From an uncultured Caldilineaceae bacterium (lineage in GTDB: Bacteria > Chloroflexota > Anaerolineae > Caldilineales > Caldilineaceae), in NCBI GenBank assembly GCA_958295915.1, contig OY282381.1, forward strand, positions 4,238,722 through 4,302,721: a stretch of 64,000 nt of DNA. Direction: 5' to 3'. Numbering within the stretch: position 1 is the stretch's first letter; every line of letters begins with the position of its first letter. Shown here one piece after another: positions 25,508-35,467 of the stretch. The notes under the pieces were generated by a model. The model made no database searches. It saw nothing but the letters and a program-made list of their open reading frames with translations, and had not been told where the DNA came from. A program made the translations under genes and the position numbers.

Positions 25508-27184
25508 ATGGCTACTGTCACTCGACGGATGATATCCTCATTGACTGGCTCTGCGATGCCCGACGGATGGGAGACAGAGCCATCTAACCTGCAGGTTCAG
25601 TTGTCAGTGCTGACGATCACGGTTCTTGGCTCATGGTGGCTATGGAACTTGACTGCAATCCCGGTTGTCATCGAGGTGGATGGCGTCGCGGACACAGTCT
25701 ATACCCATCGCCGGGCTGTGGGCGCACTGCTGAGCGATGTCGGGCTGCTGCCAGCTACCTATAGCCGGCTTGAAGAATCCTTCCAGCCTGACGATACGTT
25801 TGTATTCGGCATCAAAGATAATGGCGGAGCCGGAGAAGCACTGCGGCTTTCCCACAGCCTGGATGCGAAAATTGACAGATCTGTTTCTGAAGATGGGCTA
25901 AAAGTGACCATCGAGCGCCCGCGGCCGTTTCGTATTTCGGCTGACAGCCGGGATGTACTGCTCTCAAGTTGGGCGGGAACCCCTGCCGATCTTCTGGCTG
26001 ATGCCTACATCGGCTTCGACCCGCATGATCAAGTGATCGTAAACGGTGTGCCCGCAGCGTGGGACGCGTCTATGCCAGCCAGGCCAACCCGATTGAGTGC
26101 TCCTCGCTATGACAGGGGGCATGCTTGGGCGCGGATTGAGCGGGATCCGCTGCCAATACAGGTCTATCGCTCCATCCCGTTTACTGTCGATGATGGCAAT
26201 CTGCCCTTTACGATTCGCACAACAGCCCAGACGGTGGGGGAGGCTCTGCGCGAGGCAGAGATTACGATCTATCTGGGGGATGATGTCCAGCCTAGCCTTG
26301 GCAGCCCCGTTAGCGCCGGATTGCTGGTGATCATCCAACGTAGCACGCCAATCAGTTTGTGGGTAGACGGGCGCTGGATCAAAACCCGCACCCGCAGCCA
26401 GACAGTGGGAGATGCCTTGACGGAAATGGGTATCGGTCTCACCGGTCTGGATGAAGTCTCCCCTTCTCTGGACACGCCTGTGCGCGAAAATATGGAGATT
26501 AGAATCGTGCGCGTGCGGGAGGAAATAAAGATTGAAGAAGATATCATCCCTCTTGAGACGGTTTGCAAGGGGGATCCTGATCTGTTGATCGATATCCAGC
26601 AGGTGTTGTCCCCGGGCGCAGAGGGTATCACTCGGCGGCGTTACCGGGTTCGCTATGAAGATGGCCAGGAAGTCGCCCGCACGCTGGAAGACACTTGGGT
26701 AGCTCAGGAGCCGGTGAAGCGGGAGATCGCGTATGGCCAGAGGATCATTCGACGCACATTTGTCGACGAAGCGGGCCAGGAGATCACCTACTGGCGCATG
26801 ATACACATGAGGGCCACCAGCTACAGTGCGGCTACAGCCGGCGTGTCCCCCGATGAGCCCTGGTATGGACACACACGCACCGGGGACCCAATGCGCAAAG
26901 GCGTTGTAGCCGTCGATCAGAAACTCATCCCGCTGCGCAGCCAGGTATACGTGCCCGGTTACGGCTACGGCGACGCCTTGGACACCGGCACAGCCATCAA
27001 GAACCGGCGTATCGACCTGGGCTATGACGACGACAATCTGGTGCTGTGGAGGCGCTGGGTGGACGTATACCTCCTATGGCCGCCGCCACCGGCCTATCAG
27101 ATCGAATGGCAGGTGCCCAACCTGCCGGTCGAGCCCGGGGTAAATCACCAGAGTAGACCGTGTCCGGTAAGCGGCAATCAGTAA
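25508..27184 (+). CDS. YabE-like protein with DUF348 repeats, G5 domain and 3D domain
   Basis: 558 aa. After an unusual N-terminus and one membrane segment (VLTITVLGSWWLWNLTAIPV, about residues 35-55) come three DUF348-type repeats (for example TQTVGEAL-like blocks near 240 and 300), a G5 domain (about 345-430) and a C-terminal 3D domain. The 3D motif reads DTGTAIKNRRIDL with the three conserved aspartates. The family acts on or near peptidoglycan, as in YabE and Rpf-like proteins. Residues 15-29 are encoded by a family C repeat copy. Confidence 0.82.
   Translation: MATVTRRMISSLTGSAMPDGWETEPSNLQVQLSVLTITVLGSWWLWNLTAIPVVIEVDGVADTVYTHRRAVGALLSDVGLLPATYSRLEESFQPDDTFVFGIKDNGGAGEALRLSHSLDAKIDRSVSEDGLKVTIERPRPFRISADSRDVLLSSWAGTPADLLADAYIGFDPHDQVIVNGVPAAWDASMPARPTRLSAPRYDRGHAWARIERDPLPIQVYRSIPFTVDDGNLPFTIRTTAQTVGEALREAEITIYLGDDVQPSLGSPVSAGLLVIIQRSTPISLWVDGRWIKTRTRSQTVGDALTEMGIGLTGLDEVSPSLDTPVRENMEIRIVRVREEIKIEEDIIPLETVCKGDPDLLIDIQQVLSPGAEGITRRRYRVRYEDGQEVARTLEDTWVAQEPVKREIAYGQRIIRRTFVDEAGQEITYWRMIHMRATSYSAATAGVSPDEPWYGHTRTGDPMRKGVVAVDQKLIPLRSQVYVPGYGYGDALDTGTAIKNRRIDLGYDDDNLVLWRRWVDVYLLWPPPPAYQIEWQVPNLPVEPGVNHQSRPCPVSGNQ
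25551..25593 (-). repeat. Family C repeat inside the YabE-like gene
   Basis: CGATGCCCGACGGATGGGAG and following bases match the reverse complement of the family C consensus; it encodes SAMPDGWETEPSNLQ in the N-terminal tail. The copy ending the 1620-aa gene at 32080-32134 encodes the similar TMPGGWEVAPSNLPG. Confidence 0.65.
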
Positions 27185-27279
27185 GGGCGGATCTTGTGAG
27201 GGCCGAAGGCGCCGCAGTCCTTGCGCATCGAGCGCAGCCCGAATTGCCCCCCTAGCTTGAGGAACAGTCTGCCGGGGGA

Positions 27280-30200
27280 ATGCCGAATGGAAGCGGGAGT
27301 GAACGCGACACGATGCTGAGTACAGCCGCCTTGCGAACGAAAGTCATATATGCCCTTTTGGGCGTTGTCATGCTGTTCGGGTTGGGGCTGCGCACATGGA
27401 ATGTCAACTTCGACGGCGGGTTGAATGTCCACCCGGATGAACGCAGTATCACCTGTTTCTACGCGCCGACCATCGGCTGGCCGTCCTCTGTGGACGAGTT
27501 TCTCGATCCCCGGCGCAGCCCGCTCAATCCCCTGTGGGATCGGGAGAACGACCGGCGGCGCTCCTTTACCTACGGACACTTTCCGCTCTATCTGGGCATC
27601 CTCAGCGGCGAGCTGCTGAGCGAGCTGGCGGCGGCGGGCGGATGGCTGCCCCTCCCGCCCAAGATCCTCGCCCTGATGGAGCAGGCCAACAGCCCCTGCG
27701 CGGGCGTGGCTGTTGCTGGTCGGCTGCTGATGGCTCTGCTGGACACAGCGACGATCGGCTTGCTGTTTCTGCTGGGGCGTCGGCTGTACGGAGCCGCTGT
27801 TGGTCTGCTGGCGGCGGCTTTCTACGCCTGCGCGGCGCAAGCGGTGCAGCTCAGCCATTTTTTCGCCATGGATCCCGCCAGCGCGACCTTCGTTGTACTG
27901 GCGGTCTACGGCGGAGTGCTGATGGCGCAGGATCGCTTCTGGCGGGGGGTGGTCTGGAGCGGCATGGGCTCTGGGCTGGCGATAGCCGCCAAGTTCAGCG
28001 CCGCGCCGATCCTGGCTGTGCCGGTTGTGGCAGCCTTGATCGTCTGGCGGACGGGCGCTCATGGCTGGCGTCTGGTTGCGGGGGCGCTGCTGGCGCTGCT
28101 GTTGGCCTGCGCGTTTTTTATTCTCACCAGCCCCTATGCGGCGCTCGACTGGGAGAATTTCATGCAGGCCACGCTGGTCGAGCAGGGTCGGATGGTTCGG
28201 GGTCTGGCTGATCTGCCCTACACGCGTCAGTACCGCAATACAACGCCCTATCTGTATTTCATGCGGCAGCAGGTTGTGTGGGGTCTGGGGTGGCCTCTGG
28301 GTCTGCTGGCGCTGGCGGGCAGCGGCTGGGCCTTGGCGAAGGCGGCGCTGCTGCGCGCCAGGCCGGGCGAGCTGGTCGTCTGGACCTGGTTGATTCCCTA
28401 CTTTGGCGTCACCGGCGCCTTTCTGGCCAAGTTCAACCGCTATATGAGTCCTGTGTTGCCCTTTGCCCTGCTTTTCGCTGCGGGTCTGGTCGGATGGCTG
28501 TCGGCTGGAGAGAGAAGCGGAGAGAGGGGGGAGACGCGACGCGCGCGCCTCTGGTCGTTCCCAGGGTTCGGGCCGCGCGCGTCGCGGGTTGCGCGCCTCG
28601 CGCGCAGCTCGAAAATTGTGCCTGTCCTTCTCATTGGCGCCGCTCTTGGCGGCGGTCTGTTCTGGTCTCTGGCCTATGTTCATGGCGTCTATGGACACGA
28701 GCACACATGGGTGGCTGCCAGCCGCTGGGTGTACGCCAATGCGCCGGCTGGTTCGGTGATTCTGTGGGAGCTGTGGGATGATCCTCTGCCCAAGCGTATT
28801 CCTGGTGAAGCGGGTCTGGACATGGGCAGTCATGGTCTGCGCCATATCGACTGGTCTCCGTATGAAGAGGACACGGGGGAGAAATACGCCATACTCAAGC
28901 GGAAACTGCGGGAGGCGGACTACGTCATCTACAGCTCCAAGCGCATCTACGAGAGTGTGGATGAACTGCCTGAACGCTACCCGCTGACCATCCGCTACTA
29001 TGAGCTGATGTTCGGCGAACAGTTGGGTTTCGTCCAGGCGGCCGAGTTCACGTCTCCGCCGCGTTTGCTGGGTTGGGTCTTTGCGGATCAGGAGGCGGAT
29101 GAAAGCTGGAGTCTGTATGACCACCCGCGTGTATCGATCTTCGCCAAACAGCGGGAGCTGAGCGACGCAGAGTTCGACGCCCTCCTGGAAGGCTCCTGGG
29201 AGGGGGCGATTCCCTGGCATCGGGGAAGGGAGCCGCCCCTTACCCCGTTCCTGAACATCCTGGGGTTGGGCAGCTCGCCGGAGAGCCAGGAGCATGGCCT
29301 GATCAACATCATGTTGGCGCTCCTGCAAGGACGCGAGATCCCGGATTTGCTGGTGCAGAGAGGGCCACGAGATCGACACGGGAGCGGCTCCGAGCCCTCT
29401 CTTTTGCTGGCAACGCCTCTGAGTGAACTGCCGCTTGTGGACGAGTACAGGTGGAATGTCGCGGCGAGCGCCAATCCCTGGCTGGCAGTCGGCTGGTGGT
29501 GGCTGGTGGTTTCTCTGCTTGGCTGGATAGCCTGGCCCCTGGCGTTTCTCCTCTTTCGCCGTTTACGCGATCGCGGGTATCTGGTCGCCAAGACTCTCGG
29601 TTGGTTGCTGACCGGATGGCTGCTGTGGCTGTGCGCCAGCTTGGGCCTGGCGCACAATACGGTCAGAAACGCTTGGTTGGTTGTCGTGCCGGTTGCGCTC
29701 ATCAGCGCTATCGCTCTTGTCTTGTCTTGGCGGGATGTTCGGCTGTTTCTGCGGCGTATGTGGGGCATTCTGCTGGTCGGTGAAGGGCTTTTTGCCGCGG
29801 CGTTCGTCCTGTTTGTGTTAATCCGTATGGCCAACCCAGACATCTGGCAACCCTGGTACGGGGGCGAAAAGTTCATGGAGTTCGCCTTCCTCAACGGCAT
29901 TCTGCGCAGTCCCAGCTTTCCGCCTCTGGATCCGCATTTCGCCGGCGGATATATCAACTATTACTACTACGGTATCTACCTGGTCGGCTATCTTGTCAAA
30001 CTGACCGGCATCTACGCGGAGGTCGCTTTCAACTTGGCGATTCCGACCCTCTTTGCCCTCACGGTCCTCAACGCATTCTGCGTGGCGTATTCAGCGGTCA
30101 GAATGCCGAATCGAACGGCGCGCATCCGGCCCTGGCATGAAGGCATCGGCGCGGCTCTGCTGGCGCCCCTATTCGTGACCATCATCGGCAATCTGGCTGG

Positions 30201-32142
30201 CTTTGCCCAGATTGCGCACAATCTGATCAGGGTGGGCGACAGTGGCTTTCAGAACGCTATCTCCGGGACACAGCCGGACGGCGCTACCTCCTATCTGCCG
30301 GACATCGTTGCGCTGTTCGATAAGGCTGTCCACGCAGCCATCGGTCTGTGGCGGGTACTGACAACAGATGTGAGCCTGCCGGGCTATGATTTCTGGTCGC
30401 CGAGCCGAGTCATTCCCCATTCGATCAACGAGTTTCCTTACTGGAGCTTCACGTACGCCGACCTGCACCCGCATATGATCGGCATCCCTTTTTCAGTCTT
30501 CTTTCTGGCGCTGGTACTGGCGCTTCTGAACAGCTACGACATCGACTGGCGGCGGCCGAGACATGAGAGCCCTAATCACATACATCACAGTTCAGCTGGT
30601 GAACTGGCGGGAATGTCGAATTGGTTCTATGGATTGCTGCTGCTGGGGGGCTTCACTTTCACATTGAGTGTGTTGGCAGTCGTGAACCTGTGGGAATTGC
30701 CTACTTATTTTGGGCTGGGCATGCTGGCCCTGGCTATGGCTCTTTACCGGGGACGAGGTCGTTTGCGCCTGCCCCAGATGGCAGGGGTTGCTGTGCTGCA
30801 GCTGGCCGGCGTCTATCTGCTGTTCCTGCCCTTTTTCCGCAATTACACAAATGTGGCGGTCAGCGGCGTGGGAGCTGTGCGCGCGCCCGATGAGCTGGGC
30901 CTGTGGATACAGATCTGGGGATTCTTCGCCTTTATCCTGTTTACATGGCTGTTGGGGCAATTCACCCACCTGCCACGCTTTGCGCGGCTCCATCGGCTGC
31001 TTGTCGCTCGGCCAACGGCAGGCTATTTGACGGTTGTGTTTCTGCTGCCCCTCCTGGCTCTTGTCGCTTTGATACTGTTGATTTTCACCGAGCAGGTGAT
31101 TCTGGCCTTGTGCCTGCCGTTTCTGGCGCTGTCTCTCCTGTTGATGTGGCGTCGGGGACGCAGCGCCGATACGGGCGCATTGTGCGCCCTCCTGCTGACG
31201 GCAACTGGGTTGGCGATTCTGGCCGGCACACAGGTGATCTACTTAAAGGATTTTATGCAAGGCGGCGACGCATACCGCATGAACACACTTTTCAAATTTT
31301 TCAGTCAAGTGTGGGTGCTGTGGGGCGTCGCCGCAGCCATTGCCTTGCCCCAGATCTTTGCCCGTCTCCCGTGGCCCTTTACCAGACGATACACAATAAC
31401 GGTGCACGGCCAAAAGAGTTCTGCTCTGGCGAAGGCGAGATCTTTCATCACAGTGGCTTTTGGTTATGCCTGGGCTTTTGTTTTCCTCCTTCTCTTCCTC
31501 GCCAGCCTGGCCTATCCTCTATGGGGCACGCCCGCGCGCCTGGCGCACCGCTTCCCCGGTTGGCGGCCAGAGATCGGAACACTGGACGGGATGGCCTATA
31601 TGGAAAACGGCGTATACTACTGGCCGGACGGCGACAACGCAATCGAGCTACGTTATGATTGGGAAGCGATCCAGTGGCTGTTGGCGAATGTGCGCGGCAA
31701 TGTTGTCGTCGTCGAATCCGCTCAGGTTGATTATTACCGGGCCGGCGGCACGCGGGTCGCGAGTCTCACCGGTCTCAGCGGTCTGATGGGCATGCACGAA
31801 GGCGAGCAGCGCTACGGCCAACTCGTGGACGAGCGCCGCGGCTGGCTCAATGAGTTCTGGAATACGGATGACATCGGGCGCATACAGCAGCTAATCGCTG
31901 AACTGGGCATCGGTCTCATATACGTGGGCCAGCTGGAACGCCATCAGCATCCGGATGCTGTGGACAGACTGGCGCAACTGGAGGCAACCGGCTCGTTGCA
32001 GACGATCTATCAAAATCAAAAGGTGACGATCTATGCCGTGCCGTCCCAGATGATGCGCACGCACAATGGGATCTACACCGAATCGAACAGGGCAACGATG
32101 CCCGGCGGATGGGAAGTTGCGCCGTCCAACCTGCCGGGTTGA
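27280..32142 (+). CDS. Giant membrane protein: GT-C (ArnT/PMT-like) domain fused to DUF2298
   Basis: 1620 aa with well over 20 hydrophobic segments. The first about 450 residues resemble GT-C glycosyltransferases, with the acidic motif NVHPDERS in the first external loop. After an extracellular stretch and new membrane helices, residues about 850-900 read FMEFAFLNGILRSPSFPPLD then FAGGYINYYYYGIYLVGYLV, the hallmark of DUF2298 membrane proteins. Function is not established; transfer of lipid-linked sugars is inferred. An ATG at 27313 is an alternative start. Two soluble loops and the last about 20 residues are encoded by dispersed repeats. Confidence 0.8.
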   Translation: MPNGSGSERDTMLSTAALRTKVIYALLGVVMLFGLGLRTWNVNFDGGLNVHPDERSITCFYAPTIGWPSSVDEFLDPRRSPLNPLWDRENDRRRSFTYGHFPLYLGILSGELLSELAAAGGWLPLPPKILALMEQANSPCAGVAVAGRLLMALLDTATIGLLFLLGRRLYGAAVGLLAAAFYACAAQAVQLSHFFAMDPASATFVVLAVYGGVLMAQDRFWRGVVWSGMGSGLAIAAKFSAAPILAVPVVAALIVWRTGAHGWRLVAGALLALLLACAFFILTSPYAALDWENFMQATLVEQGRMVRGLADLPYTRQYRNTTPYLYFMRQQVVWGLGWPLGLLALAGSGWALAKAALLRARPGELVVWTWLIPYFGVTGAFLAKFNRYMSPVLPFALLFAAGLVGWLSAGERSGERGETRRARLWSFPGFGPRASRVARLARSSKIVPVLLIGAALGGGLFWSLAYVHGVYGHEHTWVAASRWVYANAPAGSVILWELWDDPLPKRIPGEAGLDMGSHGLRHIDWSPYEEDTGEKYAILKRKLREADYVIYSSKRIYESVDELPERYPLTIRYYELMFGEQLGFVQAAEFTSPPRLLGWVFADQEADESWSLYDHPRVSIFAKQRELSDAEFDALLEGSWEGAIPWHRGREPPLTPFLNILGLGSSPESQEHGLINIMLALLQGREIPDLLVQRGPRDRHGSGSEPSLLLATPLSELPLVDEYRWNVAASANPWLAVGWWWLVVSLLGWIAWPLAFLLFRRLRDRGYLVAKTLGWLLTGWLLWLCASLGLAHNTVRNAWLVVVPVALISAIALVLSWRDVRLFLRRMWGILLVGEGLFAAAFVLFVLIRMANPDIWQPWYGGEKFMEFAFLNGILRSPSFPPLDPHFAGGYINYYYYGIYLVGYLVKLTGIYAEVAFNLAIPTLFALTVLNAFCVAYSAVRMPNRTARIRPWHEGIGAALLAPLFVTIIGNLAGFAQIAHNLIRVGDSGFQNAISGTQPDGATSYLPDIVALFDKAVHAAIGLWRVLTTDVSLPGYDFWSPSRVIPHSINEFPYWSFTYADLHPHMIGIPFSVFFLALVLALLNSYDIDWRRPRHESPNHIHHSSAGELAGMSNWFYGLLLLGGFTFTLSVLAVVNLWELPTYFGLGMLALAMALYRGRGRLRLPQMAGVAVLQLAGVYLLFLPFFRNYTNVAVSGVGAVRAPDELGLWIQIWGFFAFILFTWLLGQFTHLPRFARLHRLLVARPTAGYLTVVFLLPLLALVALILLIFTEQVILALCLPFLALSLLLMWRRGRSADTGALCALLLTATGLAILAGTQVIYLKDFMQGGDAYRMNTLFKFFSQVWVLWGVAAAIALPQIFARLPWPFTRRYTITVHGQKSSALAKARSFITVAFGYAWAFVFLLLFLASLAYPLWGTPARLAHRFPGWRPEIGTLDGMAYMENGVYYWPDGDNAIELRYDWEAIQWLLANVRGNVVVVESAQVDYYRAGGTRVASLTGLSGLMGMHEGEQRYGQLVDERRGWLNEFWNTDDIGRIQQLIAELGIGLIYVGQLERHQHPDAVDRLAQLEATGSLQTIYQNQKVTIYAVPSQMMRTHNGIYTESNRATMPGGWEVAPSNLPG
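30102..30128 (-). repeat. Family C half-repeat in the 1620-aa gene
   Basis: AATGCCGAATCGAACGGCGC matches one end of the family C consensus (compare the reverse complement of 37121-37140). It encodes RMPNRTARI in a loop. Confidence 0.5.
30274..30325 (+). repeat. Family C repeat in the 1620-aa gene
   Basis: CCGGACGGCGCTACCTCCTA and then GACATCGTTGCG match 37086-37140. It encodes PDGATSYLPDIVALFD, compared with DGAISHPPDIVAPFD in the GT-C protein downstream. Confidence 0.6.
32080..32134 (-). repeat. Family C repeat forming the end of the 1620-aa gene
   Basis: GAATCGAACAGGGCAACGAT then GCCCGGCGGATGGGAAGTTG. The translated repeat (ESNRATMPGGWEVAPSNLPG) supplies the C-terminal residues and stop codon context. 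Confidence 0.7.
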
Positions 32143-32155
32143 GTCTGGGCTGGCA

Positions 32156-32641
32156 ATGGGTCTGTTTGAGAGAGCTGCGCCGCTGTTGGCGCGTATCTGG
32201 CGTAGTGCGCCGTGGTGGCTGCGGAAAATCATTACGTGGACGGTCAATGGCAAAGTTATCGTCGGTGTGAGCGGCGTGCTTCTGAACGATGCGAACCAGC
32301 TTTTGCTCCTGCGCCACCGCTTTCACCACACCGAGCGCTGGGGGATGCCCGGTGGTTGGCTGTCTCCTGGCGAGACGATCTTCGACTGTTGGCATCGCGA
32401 GGTAAGAGAAGAGCTCAATCTGTCCATGGCCGTGGAAGGCATCATTTGCCATCAGGCCACTCGGCAAACCCTGGAGTTCTTTCTTCTGGGACGGATTACC
32501 GGCGGCACACTGAAGATCGACCCTACTGAAATCTTGGAGGCCCGCTTTTTCCCTGTGGAGGATCTGCCGCTTCTGGAAGAATCCCATGCGTGGGTCATTG
32601 AGCGAGCCATCCAACTGGTAAGGGAATCATTGCATGCCTGA
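32156..32641 (+). CDS. Nudix hydrolase
   Basis: 161 aa from the ATG at 32156, 13 bases after the previous stop. The Nudix box reads GGWLSPGETIFDCWHREVRE followed by ELNL, with the conserved GX5EX7REUXEE pattern complete. The enzyme would hydrolyse a nucleoside diphosphate-linked compound such as a nucleotide sugar. Its TGA overlaps the ATG of the following DUF2298 gene (32634-32641). It is therefore co-translated with the membrane glycan machinery and may recycle or control a sugar donor. Confidence 0.88.
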   Translation: MGLFERAAPLLARIWRSAPWWLRKIITWTVNGKVIVGVSGVLLNDANQLLLLRHRFHHTERWGMPGGWLSPGETIFDCWHREVREELNLSMAVEGIICHQATRQTLEFFLLGRITGGTLKIDPTEILEARFFPVEDLPLLEESHAWVIERAIQLVRESLHA

Positions 32642-35414
32642 AATTGTCATTCCCTTCCTGAGATGGTATCTGGTTACGCAGGTTGTAACTATCGCCGCTA
32701 TGCCTCTGACCCTGCATTATTTCCGCTATCTGCCAGACAGAGGATATGCGTTTGCCCGCATTCTGGGCATTCTGCTGGTGAGCTTCCTTCTCTGGTTCGG
32801 CGCCAGCTATGGCCTGCTGCGCAACACCAGCGGCGGCGCGTGGCTGGCGCTGCTGCTGGTGGCCCTCCTCAGCCTCTGGGCTATCTCGCGGCAGTCGGGC
32901 GCGAGGACCGGCCCCGGTGAACCTGTTGAAGGCCGAGCCAGCGACTCGCGTTTCACCTTTCACCTCTCCCGTCTCCGCTCCCTCCTCCCTCCCTGGCCCT
33001 ATCTGTTGACTGTCGAGCTGCTCTTCTTCCTCGCCTTTGCCGCCTGGACGTGGGTTCGCGCCTATGATCCGGCCATCAACCACACCGAGCAGCCGATGGA
33101 TCTGATGTTTATGAACGGGATCTGGACCAGCGCCGACTATCCCCCCCGAGACCCATGGCTGGCCGGCTATGCCATCAGCTACTACTATTTCGGTTATTGG
33201 ATGGTGATGGTTCTGGCCCGAATCGCCGGTCAGCCGCCGGAGATCGCCTACAATGTAGGCCAGGCCTGCTGGTTCGGTCTGCTGCTCAGCGGCAGCTTCG
33301 GTATCGGCTACAATCTCCTGCGCTCGCAAGCGCAGGAGGAAGCCGCCGACGCTGCGCCCGCTGGTGGACGCCCTTTTGAAGATTCGGATATTCAGGCATC
33401 GCACGAGGGACGCCGAGAATCACAGTCCCGACTGTTCAAACCTCGGTCTGCCGTGGCTGCAGGGCTTCTTACAGCCGTAGCCGTCGGATTGACTGGCAAC
33501 CTGCAGGTGATCCTCGAATGGCTCTATGCCCAAGGCGTGCCTCTGGACAGTTTGATCCGGTTGGTTGAGGTGCGCAACTTCCCAGAACAGGCGCCGGTCA
33601 CCGGTCTGTGGTATATCGATAACGGTTGGAGTTGGTGGTGGCGGGCCAGCCGCGTGATCGAAGATATCGACCTGACGGGAAACCACATCGAAATCATCGA
33701 CGAATTCCCGATCTTCAGCTATGTCCTCGGCGACAACCATCCCCATGTGCTGGCGATGCCGTTTGTCCTGTTGGTGATAGCAATGGCGCTGAACTGGTTC
33801 TTAGGCGACGCGGAGTCACGGAGAGGCAAAGACGCGGAGGCAACTGCTCCGACTCGCAATGTGACCTCCCGCTTTCTCAATTCCCTGGTTTCCCATCTCC
33901 GGTCATTGTTCACTGCCATGCCCCTGGGGCCAGCGGGTGTTCTCTTGCTGATCGCCGCCACAGGCGCGCTGGTTTTTCTCAATACATGGGATTTTCCGCC
34001 CTATTGGCTGTTGTTGCTGTTGGTAGCGCTTTTTACGGGCGCGCGGCAAGGGCAGCCACAAGGTCGGCCGGCGCAACCTCCCAGCTTTCGGGCATCGTTG
34101 CGCCGTTCGATAGCGCCCCTACGTCGGTCTCTGGCGCGGGGGGGAATCGGGGCAGGGTTGCTCCTGCTGGGGACGCTGCTTCTCTATCTCCCCTACTTCC
34201 TGACTGCCCAGAGTCAAGCCGGCGGCATCCTGCCCAATCTTTTCCACCCGACCCGGCTGCCTCAGTTCCTGTTGATGTTCGGCCATTTTCTGCTGGCAGT
34301 TGTCGGGCTGTTGGGCATAACCTGGCGGGAACAGCCGCCATCCGCTACAACTGTGGCGACGGCCGCGGCGCTGATGCTCGGTCTGCCTGTCATTTTCCTG
34401 CTGATCAGTAGACCGCTGGCTGATATGAACGCGGGGCAGCTGATGATGCAGCGCCGCCTCTCACAGCCCTGGACATTTCTGTTGATGGGGAGTCTTTTTG
34501 CCCTGAGCCTTGCCCTGCTCTGGCAGCGGCTTGTCGAACCGGGCAAGGCATCGCCTACAACGACCTTCGTGCTGTTTCTCGTCGCCATCGGCGCGCTGTT
34601 GACCTATGCCCCGGAGTTCGTGTATCTGCGGGACAATTTCGGCACCCGTATGAATACAGTTTTCAAATTTTACTATCAGGGTTGGCTCTTGTTGGGGATC
34701 GCAAGCGCCTATACGATCGCAGGAGGTGGTTTGATTGCCCAGCGCGCATGCGCGAGAGGAACAAAAGTCAGAACTGCTGAGCATTCAAATCGGCAGGCCG
34801 CGCGCGCGCGGCAGCTGCCTGAAGCAGGGTCCGCTGAAGCGAACCCTGCACGGACGCCTTACCGATTGCATAGTATTCATTATGCAGAACGCGTTGCCTC
34901 TGCTCTTTCGCTCTTGCTAATCCTTGCCTGTCTGATCTATCCTGTGGCCGGCGCATACGCCAAGATCACCGGGTTCGGCACGCGACAGCCGACACTGGAT
35001 GGCATTGCCTATGTCGGCGCGGACGAACAAGCGCTGATCGATTGGATTCGTCGCAATACCGCGCCAGATGCCGTCATTCTGGAGGCCAAGGGAGTCAGTT
35101 ATCGCGGAGATTTGGCGCGCATTAGCGCAACCACGGGGCGGGCGACGCTCCTGGGTTGGGACAGCCACGAATCCCAGTGGCGAGGAGACGCGTACGCAGA
35201 GATGGCAGCCGGCCGGGCAGAAGCTACCCAGGAGATCTACCAGCGCCCCGACCCCGAGACGTTGCCAAAACTGCTGCACCGCTGGCAGATCGATTATGTG
35301 CTCGTCGGCCCAGCCGAGCGTGCTCAGTATGGCATCACTCCACAACTGGAAGAGCGATTGCTCCAGATCCTGGACGTGGTCTTTGAACAAGGCGCTTATC
35401 GTATTTACCAGTGA
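32634..35414 (+). CDS. DUF2298 polytopic membrane protein
   Basis: 926 aa with about 18 hydrophobic segments. The family signature is TEQPMDLMFMNGIWTSADYP and then LAGYAISYYYFGYWM around residues 150-190, parallel to the C-terminal part of the 1620-aa protein. Another conserved stretch, FRTNT-like here as NFGTRMNTVFKFYYQGWLLL, lies near residue 670. Three hydrophilic inserts (about residues 240-265, 385-410 and 700-745) have repeat-like or low-complexity DNA and probably form loops. Function unknown; glycan transfer is inferred. Confidence 0.8.
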   Translation: MPEIVIPFLRWYLVTQVVTIAAMPLTLHYFRYLPDRGYAFARILGILLVSFLLWFGASYGLLRNTSGGAWLALLLVALLSLWAISRQSGARTGPGEPVEGRASDSRFTFHLSRLRSLLPPWPYLLTVELLFFLAFAAWTWVRAYDPAINHTEQPMDLMFMNGIWTSADYPPRDPWLAGYAISYYYFGYWMVMVLARIAGQPPEIAYNVGQACWFGLLLSGSFGIGYNLLRSQAQEEAADAAPAGGRPFEDSDIQASHEGRRESQSRLFKPRSAVAAGLLTAVAVGLTGNLQVILEWLYAQGVPLDSLIRLVEVRNFPEQAPVTGLWYIDNGWSWWWRASRVIEDIDLTGNHIEIIDEFPIFSYVLGDNHPHVLAMPFVLLVIAMALNWFLGDAESRRGKDAEATAPTRNVTSRFLNSLVSHLRSLFTAMPLGPAGVLLLIAATGALVFLNTWDFPPYWLLLLLVALFTGARQGQPQGRPAQPPSFRASLRRSIAPLRRSLARGGIGAGLLLLGTLLLYLPYFLTAQSQAGGILPNLFHPTRLPQFLLMFGHFLLAVVGLLGITWREQPPSATTVATAAALMLGLPVIFLLISRPLADMNAGQLMMQRRLSQPWTFLLMGSLFALSLALLWQRLVEPGKASPTTTFVLFLVAIGALLTYAPEFVYLRDNFGTRMNTVFKFYYQGWLLLGIASAYTIAGGGLIAQRACARGTKVRTAEHSNRQAARARQLPEAGSAEANPARTPYRLHSIHYAERVASALSLLLILACLIYPVAGAYAKITGFGTRQPTLDGIAYVGADEQALIDWIRRNTAPDAVILEAKGVSYRGDLARISATTGRATLLGWDSHESQWRGDAYAEMAAGRAEATQEIYQRPDPETLPKLLHRWQIDYVLVGPAERAQYGITPQLEERLLQILDVVFEQGAYRIYQ
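34065..34119 (+). repeat. Family C repeat in the DUF2298 gene
   Basis: GGCGCAACCTCCCAGCTTTC then GGGCATCGTTGCGCCGTTCG. It encodes FRASLRRSIAPLRR, so here the repeat is translated in a different frame from the copies at 30274 and 37086. Confidence 0.6.
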
Positions 35415-35460
35415 TCAGTGGTCAGTAGGGGCAGGCCTTGCGCCTGCCCACTAACCACTA
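35413..35460. repeat. Family G hairpin repeat between membrane-protein genes
   Basis: GGGCAGGC (35429-35436) pairs with GCCTGCCC (35442-35449). The flanks GTGGTCAGTAG and CTAACCAC are themselves inverted. It fills almost the whole gap between two genes and could act as an mRNA-processing or weak termination structure. Confidence 0.65.
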
Positions 35461-35467
35461 GCTATGA

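Noticed and set aside
27178..29379. 733-codon open frame on the minus strand
   Set aside because: It lies antisense to the GT-C/DUF2298 gene, is low-complexity and rich in Arg, Gln and Pro, and has no recognisable domain; it is a GC-rich shadow frame.
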